This document shows, piece by piece, positions 34,591-43,100 of a stretch of 64,000 nucleotides of DNA. The stretch's first letter is position 1. Each line of letters starts with the position of its first letter. A program made the translations under genes and the position numbers. The notes under the pieces are model-generated. The model saw nothing but the letters and a program-made list of their open reading frames with translations. It was not told where the DNA came from and made no database searches. This DNA comes from Streptomyces sp. CBMA291 (lineage in GTDB: Bacteria; Actinomycetota; Actinomycetes; Streptomycetales; Streptomycetaceae). The DNA is taken from contig NZ_MSJP01000114.1 of assembly GCF_014596525.1 (NCBI RefSeq), positions 1 to 64,000 on the forward strand, read 5' to 3'.

Positions 34591-35106
34591 TCAGCCCGCC
34601 CCGAAAGCCCTCAGTCGCTCGTACGCGGCGAGCCCGTCCGGCACCCACTCCCAGCTCCCGAGCCGCTCCGCCAGCTCCTCGTCGGTCAGGAAGCCGTGCC
34701 AGGCGACCTCCTCGACCTGCGGGTCCACCGGCAGCTCGCACCGCACCTCGTAGACCGCCGACCACCACTTCCCGGCCACGCCCGCGGAGTCGTACAAAAA
34801 CGTCAGGACGTGCTCGGGCCGGGGCAGCCCCCGTACGCCCAGTTCCTCCTCCGCCTCCCGCAGGGCGGCCTCGTCGTAGGACTCGCCCGCGCCGACCACC
34901 CCGCCGACGAACATGTCGTACAGGGAGGGGAAGACCAGTTTGGCCGGCGTCCTGCGGTGGACGAAGATCCGGCCCTCGGCGTCCCGGACGCGGACGAAGA
35001 CACAGCGGTGGATCAGTCCCCGCGCGTACACCTCGCCGCGCGGCGCCCGGCCGATCACCCTGTCCCGCTCGTCGACGACATCGAGAATCTCTTCAGCGGC
35101 GCTCAT
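34591..35106 (-). CDS. NUDIX hydrolase
   Basis: This 171-residue protein carries a complete Nudix box (GGVVGAGESYDEAALREAEEELGV). The N-terminus EEILDVVDERDRVIGRAPRGEVYARGLIHR resembles the IDI-like/YfcD subgroup. It would hydrolyse a nucleoside diphosphate-linked compound. ATG 35106 is assumed; an in-frame ATG at 35118 adds four residues. It lies upstream of the DUF202 pair with a 74-bp gap. Confidence 0.9.
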   Translation of the reverse strand: MSAAEEILDVVDERDRVIGRAPRGEVYARGLIHRCVFVRVRDAEGRIFVHRRTPAKLVFPSLYDMFVGGVVGAGESYDEAALREAEEELGVRGLPRPEHVLTFLYDSAGVAGKWWSAVYEVRCELPVDPQVEEVAWHGFLTDEELAERLGSWEWVPDGLAAYERLRAFGAG

Positions 35107-35407
35107 ACCGCCATCCAAGCAAACCGCCGTGACCTCGCCACCGGGCCTTCCCGGCGTCGGCCCCTCGGGGGCGGCGACGGCCCCGCCCGCCCGGCCGACT
35201 TCCCTGCACCATGGGCCTTTTGGCGTACTTTCTGGCCACTTCCGTCACCCCCGTTGACCACTCCCGCCGCCCGCGGCTTGGCTGTCTCCCACGCCCGCCC
35301 GGGGAGAAGTGCTCGCCGCCTCCCGCTGCGGGACCGGCCTCGGCGTCTCCCACGCCCGCCCGGGGAGAAGTGACGGCGGGCATCCACGAGGGGGAGGAAC
35401 CACAGTC
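35107..35407. repeat. Spacer with a 28-bp direct repeat (61-bp period)
   Basis: The 28-mer beginning GTCTCCCACGCCCGCCCGGG and ending GAGAAGTG occurs identically at 35284-35311 and 35345-35372. Between the copies is a small inverted repeat CCCGCTGCGGG. No gene is seen in the roughly 300-bp spacer. Confidence 0.8.
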
Positions 35408-36856
35408 ATGCAACCGTTCACCCGCGCGAGAAGCGGCGGTGGCGGCCGTCGGCTGACCGGCGCCGGAGCCGTCCTGGCCGCAGCCGTGTTCTCCCTGGCC
35501 GTCGCTCCGGTCCAGGCCGCCCCGCCGCCGCGCGGCCCCGTAAGCCAGGTCGACCTCGGTCTCGACGGCGCGAAGCCGAACGGGCAGGGCCTGAGCATCG
35601 GCATCAGCGCCGACGGCCGCTACGCCCTGTTCACCTCGATCGCCGACAACCTGGTGGCACGGCCCGACACGGTCGACCACGTGTACGTCCGGGACCTGCG
35701 CGGCGGGCGCACCGAGCGGATCAGCGTGCTCACCGACGGCACCCCGATGGGCGAGTACAACGGCGGCGGCGCGATCAGCGCGAACGGCCGCTACGTCGCC
35801 TTCACCGGTCGCGACCGCACCCCGGTCGACGGCCACACGCCCATCGGGGACCAGAACGTCTACGTCCGTGACCGCTGGACGGGCCGCACCGAGCTGATCA
35901 GCGCCGGCGACGGCACGCTCGCCTCTTCCCCGTACACGGCCGACTCCCCGTCCATCAGCGCGAACGGGCGCTACGTGGCCTTCGCCTCCACCCGCAAGGA
36001 TCTGGTGCTCACCGACGCCCCCGCCTCGCTGAGGCAGCACCCGCTCGGCGTCTACGAGGTCTACGTGACCGACCGCTGGACCCACACCACCCGGCTGGTC
36101 AGCACCGCCGCCGACGGCTCGCTTTCCGACGGCAGGTCCACCAATCCGACGCTCAGCGCCGACGGGCGCACGATCGGCTTCAGCTCCACCGCCGGTGATC
36201 TGCTCCCGGACGGGCAGCCGGTGCCCGAGGTCGCGGCCCGGCCGCAGGACCGGACCGCCCCGGCGGCCGTGCAGGGCCTGGTGCCGCGTCTCGCCGGATA
36301 CTACGTCCGCGATCTGAGGACCGGCACCACGCGTGTCGCCTCCACCGACCCGGCCGGCGTTCCCGCCCTGGCCGCCGTCGACGCCGTCATCAGCCCCGAC
36401 GGACGGACCGCCCTCTACTCGCTGTTCGTGCCCAGCGCGCCGCCCCGCAACCGCAACCATCTGGAGCTCTACGCCCGCGACCTGCGCACGGGCAGGGCGA
36501 AGCTGGTCAGCACCCCGCTGCCGGGCACCGACACGGTCGGCAACTCCGACGACGGCGCCATCACCGCCGACAACCGCTGGGTCTACTTCACCTCCACCGC
36601 CGACAACCTGGTGCCCGGCCCGGCGCGGGACTACTTGAGCCCGGATGTCTACCGCCGCGACCTGCGCACCGGGCGCACCGAACGGGTGGCCACCACCCCG
36701 GGCGGCACGGTCGGCAACGGCTCCTCGGACAGCCCGTCCGTCGACGCCCGCGGCACCACGGTGGTGTTCGAGTCCTCCAGCGGCGATCTGATCGCCGGCG
36801 TCGACGAACCGGAGAGTCCGGACATCCAGGTCTACACCCGCAGCACCCGGCACTAG
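35408..36856 (+). CDS. Secreted TolB/PD40-type beta-propeller protein
   Basis: This 482-residue protein has an N-terminal signal peptide (RRLTGAGAVLAAAVFSLAVAPVQA). The rest is built of WD40-like PD40 repeats: recurring (I/L)SA(D/N)GRYVAF, VYVRD(L/R)xTGRTE and DSPSxSA units about 55-60 residues apart, which suggests six or seven blades. No catalytic domain is visible, so it is probably a binding or scaffold protein outside the membrane. The ATG follows GGGGAGGAA. It ends at a convergent terminator. Confidence 0.88.
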   Translation: MQPFTRARSGGGGRRLTGAGAVLAAAVFSLAVAPVQAAPPPRGPVSQVDLGLDGAKPNGQGLSIGISADGRYALFTSIADNLVARPDTVDHVYVRDLRGGRTERISVLTDGTPMGEYNGGGAISANGRYVAFTGRDRTPVDGHTPIGDQNVYVRDRWTGRTELISAGDGTLASSPYTADSPSISANGRYVAFASTRKDLVLTDAPASLRQHPLGVYEVYVTDRWTHTTRLVSTAADGSLSDGRSTNPTLSADGRTIGFSSTAGDLLPDGQPVPEVAARPQDRTAPAAVQGLVPRLAGYYVRDLRTGTTRVASTDPAGVPALAAVDAVISPDGRTALYSLFVPSAPPRNRNHLELYARDLRTGRAKLVSTPLPGTDTVGNSDDGAITADNRWVYFTSTADNLVPGPARDYLSPDVYRRDLRTGRTERVATTPGGTVGNGSSDSPSVDARGTTVVFESSSGDLIAGVDEPESPDIQVYTRSTRH

Positions 36857-36923
36857 ACGGCTCCGGCGCGGTCCGCCGGTCCCTTCCGGTCCCGCAGGGG
36901 CCCTTGGCGCAGTACCGCGGGCA

Positions 36924-36962
36924 CGTCCTGCCCCTTCCCCGGCGTGGAGGAGGGGCAGGACG
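36924..36962. terminator. Bidirectional terminator between beta-propeller and alkyl sulfatase
   Basis: A perfect 12-bp stem (36924-36935 with 36951-36962) with a 15-nt loop lies between the convergent gene ends. Confidence 0.7.
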
Positions 36963-36973
36963 CGCGGGCGGGG

Positions 36974-38977
36974 TCAGGGGGTGGTGAGCCCGAACCAGTA
37001 GGCGAAGGTGTCGAGGAGGGCGTCGAGCGCGTCGAGCGGTTCGATGGTGCCGCTGGTGATGACGAGGGAACCGTCGGCGAGCAGCTGGCCGGGGGTGGCG
37101 GCGGCGATGGCGAGCCGGTTGAGGCCGTCCCGGGTGATGTCGTAGACGGCGTCGGTGGTGGCGGGTTCGAGGGTGCCGGGGTACTGGACGAGGACGCCGT
37201 TGCGTACGCGCAGGGTGTACGTGGTGGGGTCGTCCGGCAGGCCGTCGGTGACGGTGAGGCCGATGGCGAGGGGCCGGTCGGCGGCGTTGGGCCCGTTGAG
37301 TCGGATGCCGAGGTAGTCGAAGAGCATGTCCAGGGGCATCGCGGCGAGGACCGGCGGAGTGATGATCTGCGGCGACGGCGGTTCGACGGGGTCGTCCACC
37401 GGGCGGACGCGCAGTTCGTTGGCGGCGGCGAGGTAGAAGTTGCGCCACGGGCCGCTCTCGGCCTGGTAGCCGAGCTGTTCGAGGATGTCGGCCTGGAGGG
37501 TGCGGGCGGCCTCGTCCGCGGGGTCGGCGAAGACCACGTGGGTGAGGAGTTCGGCGGCGAAGCGGTAGTCCTGGGCGGTCTTGGCGTTGTCGAAGGTCGC
37601 CTGGGCGATCTCCACGATCTTGTCCGCGCCGCCGAAGGCGTCGACGTACCGGGCTCCGGACTCCTCGGGCGGCAGGGTGTGCAGATGGGCGGCGTTGCCG
37701 TCGTACCACCCGAGGTAGCGCTGGTAGACGGCCTTGGCGTCGTGGTTGACGGTGCCGTAGTAGCCCCGGTTGAACCACTGCCCGGCCAGCGACTGCGGGA
37801 CGGCGCCGTCGAGTTCCTCGCCGATCTCCGTCATGGTCCGGCCGTGGTTGGCCAGACGCAGGGACTGGTCGTGCAGATAGCGGTACAGATCGGCCTGCGA
37901 GGTCAGGAACGAGCGGACCGTCAGCGGCTCCTCCGCGCTGTTCCAGCGGGGCCAGAAGTGGGAGGCGAACAGGGAGTCGGAGCGGTCGGCGTACCAGTCG
38001 GCGGACTGGATCAGGAACTCCGACCACGCCTTGGCGTCACGGACCTGGGCGCCGCGCAGGCTGTAGAGGTTGTGGAGGGTGGGAGTGGCGTTCTCCGCCA
38101 TGCACAGGGAGCGGATGTCGGGGAGGTAGAAGTTCAGCTCGGCCGGAGCCTCGGTGCCGGGGGTGAGCTGGAACTCGATGTTCACCGGCCCGAAGGCGTG
38201 GACGATGCCGGGGGCGGCGATCTCGGAGGTGACGGTGAAGGTCGGCGCGAGCAGCCCGGAGGTGCCCAGCGAGTTGGCCTTGCCGAGACCGGCGTCCACC
38301 TGCCCCCGCTCGGAGCGCTCCAGGAGGGAGCCGTACATGAACTGGGCCCGGCGCTGCATGGCGTTGCCCGCGTAGACGTTCTCGCTGACGGCGTGCTCCA
38401 GGAAGCCGTCGGGGGCGATGATCTCCACGTCGTCGGGCGGGGTCCGGTCGTCCCACAGGCCCAGCACACCGCCGTAGTGGTCGATGTGGGAGTGGGTGAA
38501 GAGCACCGCGCGGACGACCCGGTCCTCGCCCCGGTGGCCGCGGTAGAGCGCGAGCGCGGCGGCGGCGGTCTCCTCGCTGATGAGGGGGTCGACGACGACG
38601 ATCTCCCGGGAGGTTCCGGTGGGGTCCTCCAGGAAGGTGATGTTGGACAGGTCCATGCCCCGGACCTGGTAGACGGCGTTCTCGACGACCTCGAACAGGC
38701 CCGTGTTCATGTTCAGCAGGGCGTTGCGCCACAGGCTCGGGTTGACGGTGTCGGGCGCCTGGCCGGTGAGGAACTGGAACGGTGCCAGGGACCAGGCCGG
38801 TACCGGACCTCCGCCCTCCTTCTCGACGGTGAAGTCGGCGGGCAGGGCGGCGACCAGCCCCCGGGAGGCGAACGCGGCCTCCGCGTCGACGGCCGGGTCC
38901 GGGACCACGACGGCGGCGTTCACATCCCTCGTCAGGGGGGTGGCGGGCTGGGGCTGGGCGCGATCGGGAAGGGCCAC
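36974..38977 (-). CDS. Linear/secondary alkyl sulfatase (BDS1/SdsA1-like, MBL fold)
   Basis: This 667-residue protein has the MBL motif FTHSHIDHYGGVLGL and a second metal region with HPHG-type replacement. A long helical dimerisation domain with RGYYGTVNHDAKAVYQRYLGWYDGN is typical of alkyl sulfatases. The C-terminal SCP2-like lipid-binding domain covers about residues 545-660. It would hydrolyse alkyl sulfate esters to alcohol and sulfate. The frame is open further 5', but GTG 38977 follows AAAGG and begins the family region. No signal peptide is evident. Confidence 0.88.
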   Translation of the reverse strand: MALPDRAQPQPATPLTRDVNAAVVVPDPAVDAEAAFASRGLVAALPADFTVEKEGGGPVPAWSLAPFQFLTGQAPDTVNPSLWRNALLNMNTGLFEVVENAVYQVRGMDLSNITFLEDPTGTSREIVVVDPLISEETAAAALALYRGHRGEDRVVRAVLFTHSHIDHYGGVLGLWDDRTPPDDVEIIAPDGFLEHAVSENVYAGNAMQRRAQFMYGSLLERSERGQVDAGLGKANSLGTSGLLAPTFTVTSEIAAPGIVHAFGPVNIEFQLTPGTEAPAELNFYLPDIRSLCMAENATPTLHNLYSLRGAQVRDAKAWSEFLIQSADWYADRSDSLFASHFWPRWNSAEEPLTVRSFLTSQADLYRYLHDQSLRLANHGRTMTEIGEELDGAVPQSLAGQWFNRGYYGTVNHDAKAVYQRYLGWYDGNAAHLHTLPPEESGARYVDAFGGADKIVEIAQATFDNAKTAQDYRFAAELLTHVVFADPADEAARTLQADILEQLGYQAESGPWRNFYLAAANELRVRPVDDPVEPPSPQIITPPVLAAMPLDMLFDYLGIRLNGPNAADRPLAIGLTVTDGLPDDPTTYTLRVRNGVLVQYPGTLEPATTDAVYDITRDGLNRLAIAAATPGQLLADGSLVITSGTIEPLDALDALLDTFAYWFGLTTP

Positions 38978-39314
38978 GGGTGTCCACACCTTTCGTCGGC
39001 TGAGCGGACGGCCGGTACGACGCGCGGGGCGGGGCGAGGAGAGGCGGGACGCGCGGGCGCCGTCGCGGCACGACGGACGACCCGGCCTCCCCTCGGACTC
39101 GGAGCACGATCCGTAGCGGCACGGATACGCACGGTACGGGTGGGTCGGCGGGCGCCTGAAGTCCCGTTCCGGACAAACCATCCGTACGAAACCGGCACAT
39201 CGCACACGAGTTCGGGCGAGAGTCGTGCCCGTCGGGAGGGGCGTGGTCCGGTTCCGCTCCCGCGCCCGCGCGCCGGGCCGCCGGGCGCCTCCGTTCAGCG
39301 GATGACGAGGAACC
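38978..39314. other. 337-bp spacer, no gene seen
   Basis: This GC-rich spacer lies between the start of the alkyl sulfatase gene and the end of the SDR gene, both on the minus strand, and presumably contains the sulfatase promoter. I see no convincing ORF, tandem repeat or terminator. Confidence 0.6.
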
Positions 39315-40079
39315 TCACTGGCCCATGACGTACTTCACCGTCGGGCCGGTGGTCCAGCCGCCGTCCACGGCCAGCTCGGCGCCGGTCACGTACGAGGCGG
39401 CGTCGGAGAGCAGGAAGACGACCGCGCCCGCGATCTCGTCGGCCTCGCCGACCCGGCCCATCGGGGTGTTCGGGTAGTGACCCTCGCCGCGCTGGATGCC
39501 CACGGAGGCGGTCATCGGGGTGTACGTCATGCCCGGGTGGACGGAGTTGACGCGGATCCGCGCGGTGCCGAGCTCCACCGCGCCGATCTTCGTCAGCCCG
39601 CGCACGCCCCACTTGGAGGCGCCGTACCCGGCGGTCAGCGCCAGGCCCATCAGGCCGGCGGCCGAGGAGATGTTGACGATCGAGCCGCCGCCGGCCTCCC
39701 GCATCGCCGGTATCGCGGCCTTCATGCCGATGAAGACACCGGTCAGGTTGATGTCGAGGACCTTGCGGAAGTGCTCGACGGACTCGCTCTCCAGGAGCGT
39801 GCCGGTGGAGATGCCCGCGTTGTTCACCAGACCGTGCAGCGCGCCGAACTCCGCCACCGCGTACGCCACGGCCGCGGCCCACTCCTCCTCGGAGGTCACG
39901 TCGTGGTGGAGGAAGCGGGCCCGCTCGCCGAGCGCCTCCGCGGTCGCCCGGCCCTCCTCGTCGAGCACGTCGGTGAGGACCACGTTCGCGCCCGCCGCGA
40001 CCGCCTGCCGGGCCGCCTCGGCGCCCAGTCCTCGGGCGCCGCCGGTGATGAGCACGGTCTTTCCGGTGAGGTCGTTCAT
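39315..40079 (-). CDS. SDR, 3-alpha(20-beta)-hydroxysteroid-dehydrogenase-like
   Basis: This 254-residue SDR has the cofactor motif ITGGARGLGAEAA, the DV (HHDVTSEEEW) adenine pocket, NNAGI, catalytic Ser in ISSAAG, YGASKWG and a VHPG tail. The ending VTGAELAVDGGWTTGPT is typical of the classical 3-alpha/20-beta-HSD subgroup. It starts with a 4-nt overlap with the preceding TetR gene stop, so it is under the same control. Substrate probably a hydrophobic alcohol; a steroid is not proven. Confidence 0.9.
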   Translation of the reverse strand: MNDLTGKTVLITGGARGLGAEAARQAVAAGANVVLTDVLDEEGRATAEALGERARFLHHDVTSEEEWAAAVAYAVAEFGALHGLVNNAGISTGTLLESESVEHFRKVLDINLTGVFIGMKAAIPAMREAGGGSIVNISSAAGLMGLALTAGYGASKWGVRGLTKIGAVELGTARIRVNSVHPGMTYTPMTASVGIQRGEGHYPNTPMGRVGEADEIAGAVVFLLSDAASYVTGAELAVDGGWTTGPTVKYVMGQ

Positions 40080-40726
40080 GAGGGGTCCTTTCGGTGGTGC
40101 GGGGGGCCCGGCCGCGCGGCGCGCAGCAGGGCGGTGGTGGTCTCGACCAGGTCGGCGAGGAAGAGCGCCTCCCCGGTGAGGGGTTCGATGCCGTCGAGGT
40201 ACTGCCGGGCCCGGTCCGCGAGCGCCGCGCCCACCACGGTCAGCGCCAGGTCGACGCGCTCCAGGAGCAGCGGTTCGGGCAGTCCCTCGGCGGCCGGTCC
40301 TTCGGCCAGCCGCTCGATCAGGCGCCAGTAGGCGGTGCCCGCGAGCGTGGGGTGGGGAGTGCGGGAGCGGATCCCGCTCTCGTGGCTGAGCTGGGCGGAG
40401 ATCCGCAGACAGCGCAGCCCCCGCTCGGTCCGCAGCTCGCTCGCCTCGGCGGTGACCAGGACCTCGACCAGGGCGCGGGTCCCGTCGGGCGCCGCGTCAA
40501 GGAGGGGGGCGAGCACGTCCTCCGTACGGGCCTGCCGGGCGGCCATCACCGCGTCGAGCAGTCCGGAGCGGGAGCCGAAGTGGTACTGCACGGCGGAGGG
40601 GTTGGCCTGTCCCGCCCGTGCGACCACGTCCCGCAGCTGCGCGCCGTGGACGCCCTGGGCGGCGAAGACCTCCTCCGCCGCGCGGATCAGTCTGTCCCGG
40701 GTCTCGGGCCCCGATGTTCTCGCCAT
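40076..40726 (-). CDS. TetR family regulator
   Basis: This 216-residue regulator has an HTH reading RLIRAAEEVFAAQGVHGAQL, VVARAGQANPSAVQYHFGSRSGLLDAV and a TetR_C-type helical domain. The QANPSAVQYHFGSR sequence is typical of regulators next to steroid- or lipid-degradation dehydrogenases. It is divergent from the FAD-binding dehydrogenase and co-transcribed with the SDR. A perfect 15-bp palindrome lies just upstream of its start and is a probable operator. Confidence 0.9.
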   Translation of the reverse strand: MARTSGPETRDRLIRAAEEVFAAQGVHGAQLRDVVARAGQANPSAVQYHFGSRSGLLDAVMAARQARTEDVLAPLLDAAPDGTRALVEVLVTAEASELRTERGLRCLRISAQLSHESGIRSRTPHPTLAGTAYWRLIERLAEGPAAEGLPEPLLLERVDLALTVVGAALADRARQYLDGIEPLTGEALFLADLVETTTALLRAARPGPPHHRKDPS

Positions 40727-40736
40727 GCACTCATAT

Positions 40737-40751
40737 TAATGCTCGGCATTA
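40737..40751. promoter_or_regulatory. Perfect palindrome TAATGCTCGGCATTA, probable TetR operator
   Basis: The palindrome (six-base arms, three-base centre) begins 10 bp upstream of the TetR start codon in the divergent region. Confidence 0.65.
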
Positions 40752-40785
40752 GAAAACGGGAAAGGGGGTGGGGCCGTCCGGACGG

Positions 40786-40814
40786 TTGACTCGATACACC
40801 GGTGTATCCAAGAT
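40786..40814 (+). promoter_or_regulatory. Promoter with embedded 16-bp palindrome for the FAD dehydrogenase
   Basis: TTGACT (40786-40791), a 17-nt spacer and CAAGAT (40809-40814) form a -35/-10 pair. The perfect palindrome GATACACCGGTGTATC (40793-40808) fills the spacer, the ideal place for a repressor. The predicted transcript would start at or within a few bases of ATG 40822, so a leaderless mRNA is likely. Confidence 0.6.
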
Positions 40815-40821
40815 GCGGACC

Positions 40822-42477
40822 ATGTCCTACGACGCTGATGTGATCGTGATCGGAGCCGGTCTCGCCGGGCTCGTCGCCACCGCCGAACTGGTCGACGCGG
40901 GCCGCACCGTGATCCTGCTCGACCAGGAACCCGAACAGTCCCTCGGCGGCCAGGCCCACTGGTCCTTCGGCGGGCTCTTCCTCGTCGACTCGCCCGAGCA
41001 GCGCCGGATGCGCGTCCGCGACAGCCACGCCCTCGCCCTCCAGGACTGGTACGGCACCGCCGGGTTCGACCGGGCCGAGGACCACTGGCCCCGCCGGTGG
41101 GCCGAGGCGTACGTCGACTTCGCGGCGGGCGAGAAGCGCGCCTGGCTCCACGCGCGCGGGGTGCGCTTCTTCCCCGTCGTCGGCTGGGCCGAGCGCGGCG
41201 GCTACGACGCCAACGGGCACGGCAACTCCGTCCCTCGCTTCCACATCACCTGGGGCACCGGCCCCGGTCTCGTCGCCCCCTTCGAGCGCAAGGTCCGCGA
41301 GGGCGTGGCCCGGGGTCTGGTACGGCTCCGCTTCCGCCACCGGGTCACCGGACTCGGCCGCACCGGGGGCGCCGTCGACACCGTCACCGGCGAGGTCCTG
41401 GAACCCTCCGCCGCTCCCCGGGGGACCGCGAGCAGCCGCACCGTCACCGGCGACTTCACCCTGCGCGCCCAGGCGGTGATCGTCACCTCGGGCGGCATCG
41501 GCGGCAACCACGACCTGGTCCGCGCCCAGTGGCCCGAACGGCTCGGCACCCCGCCCGCCCGGATGCTCTCCGGCGTCCCCGCCCACGTCGACGGACTGAT
41601 GCTGGGCGTCGCCGAGAAAGCGGGCGCCCGGCACGTCAACCGCGACCGGATGTGGCACTACACCGAGGGCATCGAGAACTGGAACCCCATCTGGGCCCGG
41701 CACGGCATCCGCATCCTGCCCGGCCCGTCGAGCCTCTGGCTGGACGCCACCGGCAAGCGGCTGCCCGTTCCGCTCTTCCCCGGCTTCGACACCCTCGGCA
41801 CCCTCGAACACATCATGCGGACCGGCCACGACCACACCTGGTTCGTCCTGGACAAACGCATCATCGGCAAGGAGTTCGCGCTCTCCGGCTCCGAACAGAA
41901 CCCCGACCTCACCGGCCGTTCCGTCCGCGACGTGCTCGGCCGGGCCCGCGCCGACGTGCCCGGCCCGGTGAAGGCGTTCATGGACAAGGGCGCCGACTTC
42001 GTCGTCGAGGACGACCTGTCCGCCCTGGTCCGGGGCATGAACCGGATCACCGGCGACGACCTCCTCGACGAGCACGCGGTGCGCCGCGAGATCGTCGCCC
42101 GCGACCGGGAGATCGCCAACCCCTTCACCAAGGACCTCCAGGTCACCGCGATCAGGGGCGCCCGCAGATACCTCGGCGACAAGCTCGTCCGTACGGCCGC
42201 CCCGCACCGCATCCTGGATCCGAAGGCGGGCCCGCTGATCGCCGTACGGCTCGGCATCCTCACCCGCAAGTCCCTCGGCGGACTGGAGACCGACCTCGAC
42301 TCCCGGGTCCTCACCGAGGGCGGGGAACCCCTGCCGGGCGTGTACGCGGCGGGCGAGGCGGCCGGTTTCGGCGGCGGCGGGGTCCACGGCTACCGCTCCC
42401 TCGAAGGCACCTTCCTCGGCGGCTGCGTCTTCTCGGGCCGCGCGGCGGGCCGGGCGGCGGCGCGAGCGGTGGGGTAG
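40822..42477 (+). CDS. FAD-binding dehydrogenase, KstD/fumarate-reductase-flavoprotein family
   Basis: This 551-residue flavoprotein has the N-terminal FAD motif DVIVIGAGLAGLVATAEL and GGQAHWSFGG. An internal SGGIGGNHDLVRAQWP follows, and the C-terminal flavin motif is GVYAAGEAAGFGGGGVHGYRSLEGTFLGG. These are typical of 3-ketosteroid-delta1-dehydrogenase-like proteins annotated as FAD-binding dehydrogenase. ATG 40822 was chosen over ATG 40813 because it lies just past a predicted -10. The neighbouring SDR and TetR support a hydrophobic-ring catabolic function; a steroid substrate is unproven. Confidence 0.88.
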   Translation: MSYDADVIVIGAGLAGLVATAELVDAGRTVILLDQEPEQSLGGQAHWSFGGLFLVDSPEQRRMRVRDSHALALQDWYGTAGFDRAEDHWPRRWAEAYVDFAAGEKRAWLHARGVRFFPVVGWAERGGYDANGHGNSVPRFHITWGTGPGLVAPFERKVREGVARGLVRLRFRHRVTGLGRTGGAVDTVTGEVLEPSAAPRGTASSRTVTGDFTLRAQAVIVTSGGIGGNHDLVRAQWPERLGTPPARMLSGVPAHVDGLMLGVAEKAGARHVNRDRMWHYTEGIENWNPIWARHGIRILPGPSSLWLDATGKRLPVPLFPGFDTLGTLEHIMRTGHDHTWFVLDKRIIGKEFALSGSEQNPDLTGRSVRDVLGRARADVPGPVKAFMDKGADFVVEDDLSALVRGMNRITGDDLLDEHAVRREIVARDREIANPFTKDLQVTAIRGARRYLGDKLVRTAAPHRILDPKAGPLIAVRLGILTRKSLGGLETDLDSRVLTEGGEPLPGVYAAGEAAGFGGGGVHGYRSLEGTFLGGCVFSGRAAGRAAARAVG

Positions 42478-42615
42478 GCGGCGGGGGCGGTGGAGCGGGT
42501 GGTGGGGCAGGCGGTGGGGCAGGTGCCTTCGAGGGCGCGGTGGGGGTGGGTCCGGCTTCCGGGACGGGCTCCGGCGCGGACGGAGGACCGGCCGGGCGGC
42601 GGCGCGCGCGGCGGA

Positions 42616-43044
42616 TCAGGCGGGCGTCCGCTCCACCACCCGGAACCGCTCCACGACCAGCATCGTCCCCTCGTCCACCGTGAAGTCCGGCCTGCCCAGG
42701 CCCTCGCGCATCTCGGCGCTGTGCCAGAACCGCTCGTGCTCCGCGCGCCACTCGGCGACCGACGTGAAGCCCTCGCCCTCGTCGAGCGCCAGCGAGAGGT
42801 CCGCCTCGCCGAGGGGCAGCACCCGGACCTCCGTGATCTCCACGACCGCGACCTCACGCCCGGCCGAGTCGATGAGCGCCGACCGCTCGCCCACCTCGGG
42901 CAGTTCCTCGTTCTCGGTCTCGTACTCCACGAGCAGTCCCGTGGTGGCGGTCTTCTCGCCGTCGAGCACGGCGGCCACCAGCCGGTCCCGCAGAGGGCCG
43001 GGGAAGGCGAGGAGGAAGGGCTTGAGCGCAGCAGAACCGGTCAT
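42616..43044 (-). CDS. ASCH domain protein
   Basis: This 142-residue protein consists of one ASCH domain: LDGEKTATTGLL (the conserved G-K-T-x-T substrate loop), DSAGREVAVVEITEVRVLPLGEAD and FTSVAEWRAEHERFW. ASCH proteins bind RNA or act as small amidohydrolases. Its start codon lies inside a perfect 20-bp inverted repeat, and an in-frame ATG at 43065 lies in the other arm, so the start is ambiguous. It is downstream of the gluconate permease on the same strand. Confidence 0.88.
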   Translation of the reverse strand: MTGSAALKPFLLAFPGPLRDRLVAAVLDGEKTATTGLLVEYETENEELPEVGERSALIDSAGREVAVVEITEVRVLPLGEADLSLALDEGEGFTSVAEWRAEHERFWHSAEMREGLGRPDFTVDEGTMLVVERFRVVERTPA

Positions 43045-43080
43045 GACGGACAGTTTGCCAGTCATGACCGGTTCTGCTGC
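43028..43080. repeat. Perfect 20-bp inverted repeat across the ASCH start codon
   Basis: Positions 43028-43047 are the exact reverse complement of 43061-43080, with a 13-nt loop between them. On the minus-strand transcript it forms a strong hairpin that contains the start codon. It also lies 20 nt after the gntP stop, so it could act as terminator or as translational lock. Confidence 0.85.
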
Positions 43081-43100
43081 GACCCGGGGTAACCCCTCGG

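Noticed and set aside
36588..38027. 479-residue frame opposite the beta-propeller and over the alkyl sulfatase
   Set aside because: Its composition is Arg/Pro-rich and it overlaps two clear genes in other frames.
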